A stretch of 64,000 nucleotides of DNA from Burkholderia stagnalis (GTDB lineage: Bacteria > Pseudomonadota > Gammaproteobacteria > Burkholderiales > Burkholderiaceae). The first letter of the stretch is position 1; every line of letters begins with the position of its first letter. Below, in pieces: positions 1-9,314 of this stretch. The position numbers and the translations under genes are program-made. The stretch is from positions 124,001 through 188,000 of the forward strand of contig NZ_CADESW010000017.1 of the NCBI RefSeq assembly GCF_902830275.1. The letters run 5' to 3'. The notes beneath the pieces are model-generated. The model worked only from the letters and a program-made list of their open reading frames with translations. It was not told the origin of the DNA and did no database searches.

Positions 1-674
1 GCGACGTAGCCGCCGTTCGTCTCGCGGTAGTCGAGCACTCGGCTCTGTTCGAAGATGCGACCGCCGGCGCGCTCGATCGTCTGCGCGAGACCAAGCGCGA
101 GCTTCAGCGGGTTCAGGTGGCCGGCTTCCGGATCGTAGAGCGCAGCCACGTAGCGCGCGCTGCCAATCCATTCGGGCATCTCGGTGCGCGGTATCACGCG
201 CAGCCGCTCATAGCCCCAGCGCTCGGCCGCTTCGTCGCGCGCCTGCGTGAGCATCGCGACGCGGCGCGGCCGCACGGCTGCCCACAGGCTGCCTGGCCGA
301 TAGTCGATGTCGAAGCCGTGCCGCGTCGGCAGTTCGCGCACCTCGGCCGCGGCCCAGCGCATGCTGTCCCACAGCTCACGCGCGCCGTCGCGGCCGAGCG
401 CAGCCTCGATCGGCGGCATGTCGCACGACCAGCCGAGCAGTGCCTGGCCACCGTTGCGCCCCGACCCGGCCCACGCGACCCGGCTCGCTTCGAGCACGAC
501 AACGCGCTTGCCCGTGAGCGCGAGGCGCAATGCCGTGTGCAGCCCGCTGAAGCCCGCGCCGACTACCAGCACGTCGGCGTCGACGCGCGCGTCCAGCTGC
601 AGGCGATGCAGAATCGGCTCCGGATGGGTGCCGGCGTAGTAACTGGCGACGTGGCGGTCCGACTGCAGGAACAT
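1..674 (-). CDS. FAD-dependent oxidoreductase, DAO/PuuB-like (3' end outside window)
   Basis: The reverse strand encodes the N-terminal ~225 residues of a glycine-oxidase/DAO-type flavoprotein, similar to gamma-glutamylputrescine oxidases. A Rossmann FAD-binding motif (VLVVGAGFSGLHTAL) lies near residue 35 and a typical SGRNGGQ loop near residue 70. ATG at 674 is chosen because GGGAG lies 5 nt upstream; in-frame ATGs at 686 and 710 lack this. A 10-bp palindrome sits just upstream. The family oxidises amines or amino acids to the imine/aldehyde with H2O2. The reading frame is open to base 1, so the C-terminal substrate domain is not seen and the substrate is unknown. Confidence 0.8.
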   Translation of the reverse strand, partial: MFLQSDRHVASYYAGTHPEPILHRLQLDARVDADVLVVGAGFSGLHTALRLALTGKRVVVLEASRVAWAGSGRNGGQALLGWSCDMPPIEAALGRDGARELWDSMRWAAAEVRELPTRHGFDIDYRPGSLWAAVRPRRVAMLTQARDEAAERWGYERLRVIPRTEMPEWIGSARYVAALYDPEAGHLNPLKLALGLAQTIERAGGRIFEQSRVLDYRETNGGYV

Positions 675-683
675 GCGCGCTCC

Positions 684-711
684 CATGAAATTTACAACGG
701 GAAATTTCATG
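684..711. promoter_or_regulatory. Perfect inverted repeat upstream of the flavoprotein gene
   Basis: CATGAAATTT (684-693) and AAATTTCATG (702-711) form a perfect 10-bp inverted repeat with an 8-bp spacer. It lies directly upstream of the ribosome-binding site of the minus-strand oxidoreductase. The arrangement fits a dimeric repressor operator; the regulator is not in the window. Confidence 0.6.
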
Positions 712-968
712 AAAAACTAGCACGTCAATTTCACGCGGACAAGTGGAGCGAGATGGTGCTGGAATGTGCGGTGCACGTGTCGAGATGCATCCAACTTGGA
801 ATCTTTTTCGTCCAAGTTGAAACCTGCAATCCGACTGAGGCCAGCCCAATTTCCGTCGCGATATTGGTTGGGAAATTCCGGTGTGTCCTGAGATCGACTA
901 CGCTCGCTTGATGATTGCGGCCGCACGAGCGAAGGGTGCGATTACGTCCGCACTACCCCCACCTTCGA

Positions 969-1598
969 CTAATTTGAGTCGCCCTGAGCGAACCCGGTAG
1001 TAAGACCGAAAGCGTCGAGGATTGTCACTGATGTCTTAGCCATGCGCTTCGCCATCGCCTCTGGATTCTGCCGCGCGGGACCTTGGCGAAGCCAGTGCAC
1101 CGCCGTCCAGACCAAACCACCACCCAACACGGTCAGGCAATCCTCTTCCGCTTCCGTTCGGATTCCTTCATAGGGCGGGAGGATGCGACCTGCGACGAAC
1201 GTAATGAGGTCATCGAAAAAAGTCGATGTCGCTGCGTCGTTGAATACGGTCAGATAGAAAGACTCATGGGCCAGCAAATGCTGAAGGATCAGCGCCGTTT
1301 CCACTTCCATCGACTTGACAAACGCGACGTTCGACGGGTTCAGCAGCTTGCCCTGCTCCTCGACGAACGTGAATGCATTCTCGAGCCTAGCCAACGCCGC
1401 CCGCTGAGCAGCAACCTGAAGGTCGGGAAAGTGCTGATAGAAAGTGGGACGAGCGATACCTGCACGCTGCACCAGTTGAGCAATGCTGAGCTTGCTCAGG
1501 GGCGCCTCGTCGAGCAGTTCCGTCACGGCACGGACGAGGGAATCGTAACTTCTCTGAAAGCGTGGATCGGCGGGATTAGGGCTTACATCAGGTGGCAT
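969..1598 (-). CDS. TetR/AcrR family regulator divergent from the P450
   Basis: A 209-residue TetR-type repressor. The N-terminal helix-turn-helix (LSIAQLVQRAGIARPTFYQHF) is at about residues 34-54 and a ligand-binding domain follows. The open frame extends upstream to 1916, but that extension overlaps the P450 on the other strand and has no family likeness, so ATG 1598 (MPPDVSPNPADPRF) is taken. The gene is divergent from the CYP102-type P450 with about 93 bp between them, the classic layout for a local repressor of the adjacent gene. Ligand unknown. Confidence 0.85.
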   Translation of the reverse strand: MPPDVSPNPADPRFQRSYDSLVRAVTELLDEAPLSKLSIAQLVQRAGIARPTFYQHFPDLQVAAQRAALARLENAFTFVEEQGKLLNPSNVAFVKSMEVETALILQHLLAHESFYLTVFNDAATSTFFDDLITFVAGRILPPYEGIRTEAEEDCLTVLGGGLVWTAVHWLRQGPARQNPEAMAKRMAKTSVTILDAFGLTTGFAQGDSN

Positions 1599-1623
1599 AA
1601 AAAGCTCTGGACACGTCTTTTTG

Positions 1624-1647
1624 TCTATTTTACATTCGTTCAATAGA
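1624..1647. promoter_or_regulatory. Candidate operator between TetR and P450 genes
   Basis: TCTATT (1624-1629) and AATAGA (1642-1647) form an inverted repeat with a 12-bp AT-rich spacer inside the 93-bp divergent promoter region. It does not match the TGRTCA-type palindrome found elsewhere in the window, which suggests this pair is controlled separately. Confidence 0.4.
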
Positions 1648-1691
1648 TTGAGATGCGACGCTTCGACATGTCCTTGTGAAAGGTTATTGAA

Positions 1692-4600
1692 ATGAAATCC
1701 TCCGCCCTCGTTCCGCAGCCGCCTCTGAAGCCCATCATCGGTCACCTGATGGAAGTCCTCGGGCCATCGCCGCTCGCAAAGATGATGGATCTCGCACGAA
1801 CCTACGGGCCGGTCTACTGGTTCGAGGTGTTCGGGCAAGGTTACTACGTTGTCAGCGGACAAGCACTCGTCGACGAGGTGTGCGACGAAAGCAGGTTTCA
1901 GAAATCCGTACACCAATCTCTGCTTGAACTGCGGCCGGCTATCGGAGATGGGCTATTTACCGCATTCAGCAACGAGCCGAACTGGGCGAAGGCGCATCGC
2001 GTATTGATGCAGTCTTTCGGTCCACTCAGCATCTGGTCCATGTTCGACAAGATGGTCGACATCGCCGACCAGATGTTTCTCTATTGGGAACGATTCGGCC
2101 CCGAGACGGCTGTCGATGTCTCCGACCACATGACTCGCCTGACGCTCGACACGATCGCCTTATGTGCGTTCGATTGTCGCTTCAATAGCTTCTACCGTGA
2201 AGACCAGCATCCGTTTGTGGATGCGATGGTCAATACCCTCAGCGAGGCGGGAAAGCGCGAGTTGCGGCCGAAACTGGTGTCGAAGCTGATGCTCAACCGG
2301 AGTCGCAAGTTCGACGCGGATATCGAGCTCATGCGATCGCTCGCGACCAAAATGATCGAAGACCGGCGGAAGAACCCGCACGACAACGAAGAAGCGATGG
2401 ACCTGCTGGACCGGATGCTGAACGGTGTGGATCCGGTGACGGGCGAGAAGCTCGATGACGAGAATATCGTTTTCCAGATGATCACGTTTCTCATCGCCGG
2501 GCATGAAACGACGAGCGGGCTCCTGTCCTTTGCCACCTATTTCCTGCTCAAGAACCCGGACGTTCTGCAACGAGCACGGGACATGGTCGACGAGGTCGTC
2601 GGCAACGACACGCCACGGATCGAGCATCTGGCGCGACTGCGCTACATCGAACAAATCCTGATGGAAACGTTGCGGATCTGGCCGACGGCCCCGGCCTTCG
2701 CCGTCACCCCGCTCGCCGACACCACGTTCGGCGGGAAATATCCGGTGTCTCCCAACGACATCATCATGATCCTGACGCCCATGTTGCATCGCGACGTAAG
2801 TGTCTGGGGCGAGGACGTCGAGGCATTTCGTCCCGAGCGATTCGAACCGGAGAATGCGGAAAAACTTCCGCCGAATTCGTGGAAACCCTTCGGCAATGGC
2901 GCACGCGCATGTATCGGCCGGCCGTTCGCAATGCAGGAAGCGCACCTCGTCCTGATCATGCTGCTTCAGCGATTCGATTTTTCCTTCGCCGATCCGAACT
3001 ACGAGCTGCAAGTCGCCGAAACCCTTACGCTCAAGCCTACCGGCCTGCGTATCAACGTGCGGCCACGGGCGCGAGGTGTGCGCAAGGTATCGAACGACAA
3101 CCTTCGCGTGCGTGCGAGCATCGAAACACCGAACGTCGATCAGGCTCCGGCGGTCTCCGACAAGGACGCGTCGAAGATGCTGGTCCTGTTTGGCGGGAAC
3201 ACGGGTTCGTCGGAATCGTTCGCTCGTCGCATTGCAGGCGACGCCGGTCGCCATGGATTTCATGCCACCTGCGCTCCTCTGGACGCGTTCGCAGGAAAGA
3301 TCGATGGATTTCCTGCGATCGTAGTCGTTACTGCTTCCTACGAAGGCCAGCCGCCCGACAATGCAATCTCGTTTCTTCCCTATATCGAGGCGATGAGCGA
3401 AGGGGCGCTGGGCGGAGTCAAATTTTCTGTTCTTGGATGCGGCAACAAGCAGTGGGCAAGAACGTATCAGGCGATCCCCAAGCGCGTCGACGCAGCCTTC
3501 GAAAAAGCCGGCGCCACGCGCGTTCACGCCAGAGGCGAGCTGGATTCGGGTGGTGACTTCTTTGGCGAGTTCGATCGATGGTATGCCGAGCTCTGGAATC
3601 GTTTTGCGATCAGCTTCGGGAAAGATACGTCGGTTGCGCAAAACAACAACACCGCACTCAACGTCAGCTTCCTGAATAACGTTCGCGAGAAATTGCTCAG
3701 CGTTGACGATATGACGCACGCGACGGTGATCGACAATAGAGAGCTCGTCGATATTAGTGCGCCGGGAAGCCGGTCGAAGAAGCACATGGAACTGAAGTTG
3801 CCGGAGACGATGACCTATCGCTCCGGCGACTACCTGGCCGTTCTGCCTCGCAATTCCAAACGGAACGTCGATCGCGTCTTGCGCCGGTTTCGCCTGAGCT
3901 GGGACACGCAGGTGGTCATCGACGGGACATCGAGCAATCCGCGCCTTCCGCTCGGCCAGGCAATCAGTTGCGGCGAGCTGCTTTCGAGCTACGTTGAACT
4001 TGCCGTTCCGGCCACTCGATCGCAAGTCTCCATCCTTGCCACGGCCACTCGCTGTCCGCCCGAGAAGGTCGATCTCGAGCGCCTGAGCACGGGCGACTTC
4101 GAATGCGAGATTCTGGAAAAACGAACCACCGTCATGGATCTGCTCGAACGCTTCGGCTCCGTCGATTTGTCGTTCGACAAGTTCCTCGACATGCTCCCCG
4201 CGTTGAAAGCGCGCCAGTACTCGATTTCGTCGTCCCCCCTCTGGAAAGCAGATCACGTGACGCTGACGGTTGCCGTAGTCGATGCACCAGCACTCTCCGG
4301 CAACGGCCGTCACGAAGGGGTGGCGTCGTCGTATCTCGCGCGACTCGACGCGGGTGACAGTGTGTCCGTTTCGGTCAGACCGTCGAATGCACGCTTTCGT
4401 CCGCCAGCCGAATCGAACCTTCCGATGATCTTGATTTGCGCGGGTTCCGGTATTGCCCCGTTCCGCGGCTTTCTGCAAGAGCGTGCAATACAGAAACAGC
4501 GGGGAGAAAACGTCGGCCCGTCGTTGCTTTTCTTCGGAATCGATGACCCCGACGTCGACTTTCTCTATCGGGATGAGCTTGAAGAGTGGGCTAACTTGGG

Positions 4601-4880
4601 GGTGGTCGAAGTGATGCCGGCCTATTCCAACCGCCCGGAGGAAGGCGCTCGCTTCGTCCAAGACAAAGTATGGCTCGAGCGGGAAAAAATCGCCGCGCTG
4701 TTTGCGCAAGGCGCCACTGTTTATGTATGCGGGGATGGCAAGAACATGGCGCCAGCCGTACGTGCCACGCTCGGTCGGATTTACCAGGACTCAACCGGCG
4801 CGAATGACGAAAGCGCTCACGCGTGGATCGACACGATGGAGCGCGAGCATGGCAGGTATGTTGCCGACGTGTTCGCATGA
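1692..4880 (+). CDS. Self-sufficient cytochrome P450 / NADPH-P450 reductase fusion (CYP102, P450-BM3 type)
   Basis: A 1062-residue natural fusion, close to the ~1050 residues of P450-BM3. The heme domain (about 1-470) has the I-helix AGHETTSG (269-276), the K-helix ETLR (325-328) and the heme loop FGNGARACIG with axial Cys407. An FMN flavodoxin-like domain follows (FGGNTGSSESFA near 498), then FAD (RQYSISSSP near 840) and NADPH (ICAGSGIAPFRGF near 915) domains. AAAGG lies 8 nt before ATG 1692. CYP102 enzymes hydroxylate or epoxidise medium- and long-chain fatty acids at subterminal positions using NADPH and O2. Here the enzyme may instead activate the hydrophobic substrate of the neighbouring pathway; that is inference. 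Confidence 0.95.
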   Translation: MKSSALVPQPPLKPIIGHLMEVLGPSPLAKMMDLARTYGPVYWFEVFGQGYYVVSGQALVDEVCDESRFQKSVHQSLLELRPAIGDGLFTAFSNEPNWAKAHRVLMQSFGPLSIWSMFDKMVDIADQMFLYWERFGPETAVDVSDHMTRLTLDTIALCAFDCRFNSFYREDQHPFVDAMVNTLSEAGKRELRPKLVSKLMLNRSRKFDADIELMRSLATKMIEDRRKNPHDNEEAMDLLDRMLNGVDPVTGEKLDDENIVFQMITFLIAGHETTSGLLSFATYFLLKNPDVLQRARDMVDEVVGNDTPRIEHLARLRYIEQILMETLRIWPTAPAFAVTPLADTTFGGKYPVSPNDIIMILTPMLHRDVSVWGEDVEAFRPERFEPENAEKLPPNSWKPFGNGARACIGRPFAMQEAHLVLIMLLQRFDFSFADPNYELQVAETLTLKPTGLRINVRPRARGVRKVSNDNLRVRASIETPNVDQAPAVSDKDASKMLVLFGGNTGSSESFARRIAGDAGRHGFHATCAPLDAFAGKIDGFPAIVVVTASYEGQPPDNAISFLPYIEAMSEGALGGVKFSVLGCGNKQWARTYQAIPKRVDAAFEKAGATRVHARGELDSGGDFFGEFDRWYAELWNRFAISFGKDTSVAQNNNTALNVSFLNNVREKLLSVDDMTHATVIDNRELVDISAPGSRSKKHMELKLPETMTYRSGDYLAVLPRNSKRNVDRVLRRFRLSWDTQVVIDGTSSNPRLPLGQAISCGELLSSYVELAVPATRSQVSILATATRCPPEKVDLERLSTGDFECEILEKRTTVMDLLERFGSVDLSFDKFLDMLPALKARQYSISSSPLWKADHVTLTVAVVDAPALSGNGRHEGVASSYLARLDAGDSVSVSVRPSNARFRPPAESNLPMILICAGSGIAPFRGFLQERAIQKQRGENVGPSLLFFGIDDPDVDFLYRDELEEWANLGVVEVMPAYSNRPEEGARFVQDKVWLEREKIAALFAQGATVYVCGDGKNMAPAVRATLGRIYQDSTGANDESAHAWIDTMEREHGRYVADVFA

Positions 4881-5015
4881 CGGTGACGACGGTCATGCAG
4901 ATTGCAATTTGTTGAGAAGAGCAATCGCGCACTTGAACAACCTCTCCACCGCTCTCCCTCACTCGAGCAACTAGCTTCTCGATTCCGGCCAGCACCGTTT
5001 GCCATCGCCTCCTCC

Positions 5016-5060
5016 CATCCGGCTCCGGTCGATCTTCGACCGGGGCCGGATGAGAAATTT
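5016..5060 (+). terminator. Strong intrinsic terminator after the P450 gene
   Basis: A 17-bp stem (5016-5032 with 5036-5052, one T/G pair, 3-nt loop TCT) is followed by a T-rich stretch (AAATTTTGTCTTTCC). It lies about 135 nt after the P450 stop, so the P450 is probably monocistronic. The rest of the 552-bp gap to the next gene holds the GGGTTAACC element and operator site 1. Confidence 0.8.
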
Positions 5061-5210
5061 TGTCTTTCCATTCGAAACGACACCGCCACACGCCCGAACA
5101 TCCGTCGACCGGATCCGCACGCCGCCTCACGTTCAGCGAACAACTCATTTCCCACGTACACGCTGGCGCTGCCCGATATCACTCATTGGAAAATCATTCG
5201 GAAAGCGAAC

Positions 5211-5219
5211 GGGTTAACC
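5211..5219. promoter_or_regulatory. GGGTTAACC element, copy 1
   Basis: GGGTTAACC lies 57 bp before the TGATCATTTGATCA palindrome. The same element precedes two other palindrome copies by 48 and 50 bp (16779 and 19636) and is followed by ATCGAC in all three. Possibly an activator site or upstream promoter element. Confidence 0.35.
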
Positions 5220-5267
5220 ATGATCGACCCTGGATGCGCACAGTGATAATTTTCATGTCACGTGACT

Positions 5268-5281
5268 TGATCATTTGATCA
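5268..5281. promoter_or_regulatory. Operator-like palindrome, site 1 (TGATCATTTGATCA)
   Basis: First of eleven copies of the consensus TGRTCA-WW-TGAYCA, here in the context ACT-core-TAT. It lies about 150 bp upstream of the dioxygenase gene that begins the beta-oxidation operon. The symmetry fits a TetR dimer. Confidence 0.65.
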
Positions 5282-5432
5282 TATTTCCGGGAACACACCG
5301 CATCACCGGATACTCCCCCGACCAGATTCCACGTGTGTCATGTCCGGCATCGAGCCGTAGCCTTCGGGTTCTCGAAACATGGGTGTGACGAGCACGCACT
5401 CCGTTACCTACCGCGTACACTTCGAGGAACGA

Positions 5433-6308
5433 ATGACCAAAAATATTCTGAACAATTTGAACTCTCTCCCCATCGTCTCAAAGACGACTAGCGCCCAAGA
5501 GATCGTATCGCTGATGAATCAGTACGGCGGAGTTCGAATCAAGGCTTACCTGTCGCAAGAACAGGTCGCGAACGTCAATCGCGAGGTGGATGGTCCGCTC
5601 GAGAGGCTTCGCGAAGGATCGTCACACGAAAATGAGTTGATCAAGGAATTCCACGGCGCGCATACAAAGCGCCTGACGAACATGATCACGCACAGCAAGA
5701 CTTTTGGCAGCGTGCTCGACGACGATCTCTTTCATGCGCTCGGTGAAGTGCTATACCGAGAAGAGTCCGGCGACTGGTGGTTGTCGACCGCCCAGGTGAT
5801 CGACATCGGCCCCGGGAACACCGCGCAAATGCTGCATCGCGATGTCGGTAACTTCCCGCCTCTGTGCGCGCTCGGAATCAACGGTCCCACCGTGTTTACC
5901 AACCTGATGATCGCCCTTACGCGCTTCACCGAGGAAAACGGCGCCACCCGAATTATTCCGGGGAGCCAAAACTGGGACGAGGACTACTTCAACAGCAAGG
6001 GCACCCCCGAAATGACCATCGCCGCCGAGATGGATGCCGGCGACGCTTTGTTGTTTAGCGGGAAGGTGATCCATGGCGGCGGTGCGAACGTGACGAAAAA
6101 CGAGCGCCGACGCGGGCTCACGCTGCCGATGCAGCCGTCCTACCTGACCCCGGAGGAAGCGTATCCGTTCATCGTGGATATGGACATCGTGAGAAGCCTG
6201 TCGAAACGCGTCCAGCGAATCATCGGCTTCCGTTCTCAATATCCGGCTGGAACGCCAGGCCTGTGGCAAGTCGACTACGACGATATTGCAACGCACCTGG
6301 GTCTTTGA
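5433..6308 (+). CDS. Phytanoyl-CoA dioxygenase (PhyH) family Fe(II)/2-oxoglutarate oxygenase
   Basis: A 291-residue double-stranded beta-helix oxygenase. The metal triad is visible as H135-R-D137 (MLHRDVG) and distal H214 (KVIHGGGANVT). FTEENGATRIIPGSQNW is the typical core strand of the PhyH family. ATG 5433 is preferred over 5379 because GAGGAACG immediately precedes it. Family members hydroxylate hydrophobic or CoA-bound substrates with O2 and 2-oxoglutarate. It is the first gene of a plus-strand operon with SDR, acyl-CoA dehydrogenase and thiolase, and a paralogue lies at 13407-14285. The substrate is not evident. Confidence 0.88.
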   Translation: MTKNILNNLNSLPIVSKTTSAQEIVSLMNQYGGVRIKAYLSQEQVANVNREVDGPLERLREGSSHENELIKEFHGAHTKRLTNMITHSKTFGSVLDDDLFHALGEVLYREESGDWWLSTAQVIDIGPGNTAQMLHRDVGNFPPLCALGINGPTVFTNLMIALTRFTEENGATRIIPGSQNWDEDYFNSKGTPEMTIAAEMDAGDALLFSGKVIHGGGANVTKNERRRGLTLPMQPSYLTPEEAYPFIVDMDIVRSLSKRVQRIIGFRSQYPAGTPGLWQVDYDDIATHLGL

Positions 6309-6410
6309 GCCACGAACAGAGGCCTGAACCGATCCGGAGCGGGCGATTCCCCTCCGGATTTCACTATTCACTCCAAGGCCGCTACATAAACACTACCAAC
6401 GAGACAACCC

Positions 6411-7343
6411 ATGAAGATTGATCTGACGAACCGTGTTGCGATCGTGACCGGCGCCGGTGCAGGCCTCGGCCGCGAGCATGCACTGCTGCTTGCCCGACTG
6501 GGGGCAAAGGTCGTGGTCAACGACCTGGGCAGCGACGTGAACGGCAACGGCGGCTCTGCCACAGCCGCACAGCGGGTCGTCGACGAAATCGTCGCAGCCG
6601 GCGGCGAGGCCGTCGCGAACAGCGCATCGGTAACCGATTACGAACAGGTCCAGTGCATGGTCGACCAAGCACTTTCGCAATGGGGCCGGGTCGACATCCT
6701 GGTTAACAATGCCGGCATCCTGCGCGACAAGAGCTTCAGCAAGATGACGCTCGACGACTTTCGTGCGGTGATCGAAGTGCACCTGATGGGAGCGGTCAAT
6801 TGTTCAAAGGCCGTGTGGGAAACCATGCGGCAGCAACGGTATGGCCGCATCGTGATGACGACGTCGTCGTCCGGCTTGTACGGCAATTTCGGGCAATCGA
6901 ACTACGGCGCCGCAAAGATGGCGCTCGTAGGTCTGATGCAGACACTGGCCATCGAAGGCGAGCGATACGACATTCGCGTGAACTGCCTTGCGCCAACGGC
7001 CGGGACACGCATGCTCGAAGGCCTGATGTCGGCGGACACTCTCGACACGCTGTCGCCTGCGTCGGTCAGCCCCGCGGTAGCGGTTCTTGCCGCCGAAGAC
7101 GCACCGAGTCGGATGATCTTGTGCGCGGGCGCAGGCAGCTTCGAGGCCGCACATATCACGCTGACACCCGGCATCCATCTCGGAACTGGCGACCAGATCG
7201 TTCACCAGCTCGCCCAGCGCCTTGACGAGGTCACGAGCCGGAACGGCGAGACCGTTCCTTCATCCGGGGCGGCCCAGGGCGATCTCGAACTCACCAAGGC
7301 CCGTGTCACCTCGGCGAATGCGCAGGAGCATTCGGCTGCATGA
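6411..7343 (+). CDS. SDR family 3-hydroxyacyl-CoA dehydrogenase-like (MFE-2 N-terminal type)
   Basis: A 310-residue short-chain dehydrogenase. The cofactor motif TGAGAGLG is near residue 15, the NNAG structural motif near 102, and the catalytic YxxxK is Tyr165/Lys169 (SNYGAAK). VVVNDLGSDVNGNG is typical of the peroxisomal multifunctional enzyme 2/HSD17B4 dehydrogenase domain, which oxidises 3-hydroxyacyl-CoA with NAD. The C-terminal ~70 residues form a family-specific extension. It lies between the dioxygenase and the acyl-CoA dehydrogenase, supporting a beta-oxidation role. No separate enoyl-CoA hydratase is visible in the operon. Confidence 0.85.
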   Translation: MKIDLTNRVAIVTGAGAGLGREHALLLARLGAKVVVNDLGSDVNGNGGSATAAQRVVDEIVAAGGEAVANSASVTDYEQVQCMVDQALSQWGRVDILVNNAGILRDKSFSKMTLDDFRAVIEVHLMGAVNCSKAVWETMRQQRYGRIVMTTSSSGLYGNFGQSNYGAAKMALVGLMQTLAIEGERYDIRVNCLAPTAGTRMLEGLMSADTLDTLSPASVSPAVAVLAAEDAPSRMILCAGAGSFEAAHITLTPGIHLGTGDQIVHQLAQRLDEVTSRNGETVPSSGAAQGDLELTKARVTSANAQEHSAA

Positions 7344-7436
7344 CAAATCCCGGACAGCGCTCCGCAGCGGATCCCCCAGTTTATTGAAGAGATCCGGACG
7401 ATTACGAAAGCAGCAGAAGCCAACTTACTCTATTCC

Positions 7437-9260
7437 ATGACTAGCGAACTCACCCTCTCCCGTCGCGACGTGGAGTTCATTCTTTTCGACTGGCTGCAGG
7501 TCGAGTCTCTCGCTCGCCGGCAACGATATGCCGGGCAAGACCGAATCGACTACACATCCGTGCTCGATGTCTACGAATCGCTCGCCACGGATCTCTTCAA
7601 GCCGCATAACAAGAAAAACGACAGCAACGAACCCGCATTCGACGGAGAACGCGTCACCATCAATCCGGAAGTCGGTACCGCCTTGCGCGCATTTTCGGAC
7701 GCCGGCCTGATCAGCGCGTCGTTCCCCGCCGAATGGAACGGCATGTGTCTGCCGAGCACCGTGGAGCGAGCCGGCATGGCTTATTTGCTTGCAGCCAATC
7801 CCGGCACCGCGGGCTATGCGTTTCTCACGATCGCCAATGCCAATCTGCTCATGGCCCACGGCGAACGGGAGCGCGTGGAGCATTATGTCAAGGCGATGTC
7901 GGAAGGCCGATGCTTCGGAACGATGTGCCTGTCCGAGCCGCAAGCCGGGTCGAGCCTGGCTGATATCCGCACGCGTGCGGTCCCGAGCAAGGACGGCCGC
8001 TACCGCCTGTTCGGCAACAAGATGTGGATTTCGGGCGGCGATCACGAGATTGCCGAGAATATCGTCCATCTGGTGCTGGCGAAGATTCCCGACGAGAACG
8101 GCCAGCTTCCGCCGGGAATCCAGGGCATCTCGCTCTTCACGGTTCCGCGCAAGTTGATCGGCCCCGACGGCCTGCCAGGCCCGAGAAACGATGTCGCGCT
8201 GGCGGGCATCAATCACAAGATGGGGTATCGCGGCACCGTGAACTGCCTGCTCAATTTCGGCGAGGGGCGCTACCGCCCGGAGGGCGAGGCCGGCGCAATC
8301 GGTGAGATTGTCGGTGAGCCCGGCAAAGGGCTGGCCTACATGTTCCACATGATGAACGAGGCGCGTATCTCTGTCGGCCTCAGCGCGGCCTCGATTGGAT
8401 ACACGGGCTACCTGCACGCGCTCGATTACGCAAAGACCCGCACGCAGGGCCGGCCACGCGGCGACCGGTCGCCAACATCCGGGCAGATTCCCATCATCGG
8501 CCATGCTGACGTCCGGCGCATGTTGCTGGCGCAGAAGGCCTATGTGTCCGGCGCGCTGGCGTTGTGTCTGTACGCGGCCCGTCTGAGCGACGATATCCAT
8601 TCTCTGGAAGACGCCGACGGCCGGGATGAAGCACATCATCTGCTTGATCTGCTCACGCCCGTTGTCAAGAGCTGGCCATCGCAATGGGGCCTCGTCGCCA
8701 ACGATCTCGCCATTCAGGTTCACGGCGGGTATGGGTACACGCGCGAATACAACGTCGAGCAGTTCTATCGCGACAACCGACTCAATCCGATACACGAAGG
8801 CACGTTCGGCATTCAGGCGCTCGACCTGCTGGGTCGAAAAACACGTGCAAACGGCGGTGTCGCCATGGCGGCTCTCGACAGGAGAATCGCTGCAACGGTA
8901 TCCAGGGCGCGGTCGACTCCGTCGCTTCAGCGTCACGCCAGCACGCTCGAAAGCGCGTGGGAGCACATCCGCGTCGTCACCGACACGTTGCACAAGCACG
9001 ATGACCCCGATGTCCAGTTGGCGAATGCGGCTGCCTATCTCGAAGCATTCGGGCATGTAGTCGTCGGCTGGCTTTGGCTCGATCAAGCAATTGTGGCCGC
9101 CACGCTCCAGGACAGCCCGACGGGAACCGACTTTCATCGCGGCAAACTCGCCGCGTGCGACTACTTCTTCGGATGGGAAATGCCCAAGGTGGCTGCGTGG
9201 CTCGCCGTTCTCGATCCGGTGGAGACGACCCCGCTCACCATGCCCGAACACTGGTTCTAA
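7437..9260 (+). CDS. Acyl-CoA dehydrogenase (long FadE-like form)
   Basis: A 607-residue acyl-CoA dehydrogenase of the long type with an extra C-terminal domain. FAD/substrate-binding signatures include CLSEPQAGSSL and a WISGGDHE strand. The catalytic glutamate is expected in the motif IHEGTFGIQALDLLGRK near residue 450. It would carry out the first, FAD-dependent desaturation of a CoA thioester and feed electrons to ETF. It lies 93 bp downstream of the SDR and 54 bp upstream of the thiolase, so the three probably share a transcript. Confidence 0.92.
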   Translation: MTSELTLSRRDVEFILFDWLQVESLARRQRYAGQDRIDYTSVLDVYESLATDLFKPHNKKNDSNEPAFDGERVTINPEVGTALRAFSDAGLISASFPAEWNGMCLPSTVERAGMAYLLAANPGTAGYAFLTIANANLLMAHGERERVEHYVKAMSEGRCFGTMCLSEPQAGSSLADIRTRAVPSKDGRYRLFGNKMWISGGDHEIAENIVHLVLAKIPDENGQLPPGIQGISLFTVPRKLIGPDGLPGPRNDVALAGINHKMGYRGTVNCLLNFGEGRYRPEGEAGAIGEIVGEPGKGLAYMFHMMNEARISVGLSAASIGYTGYLHALDYAKTRTQGRPRGDRSPTSGQIPIIGHADVRRMLLAQKAYVSGALALCLYAARLSDDIHSLEDADGRDEAHHLLDLLTPVVKSWPSQWGLVANDLAIQVHGGYGYTREYNVEQFYRDNRLNPIHEGTFGIQALDLLGRKTRANGGVAMAALDRRIAATVSRARSTPSLQRHASTLESAWEHIRVVTDTLHKHDDPDVQLANAAAYLEAFGHVVVGWLWLDQAIVAATLQDSPTGTDFHRGKLAACDYFFGWEMPKVAAWLAVLDPVETTPLTMPEHWF

Positions 9261-9314
9261 CCTGGACTCAATGTCTCCATTTCACCTCCATCGCCTCATC
9301 AATAAGGATACCGT

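Noticed and set aside
2160..4709. 849-codon minus-strand open frame opposite the P450
   Set aside because: It is the antisense shadow of a fully motif-supported P450-reductase; its composition is Arg/His-rich and matches no family.
7425..9251. 608-codon minus-strand frame opposite the acyl-CoA dehydrogenase
   Set aside because: Shadow of the real gene, with no ribosome-binding site or family signature.
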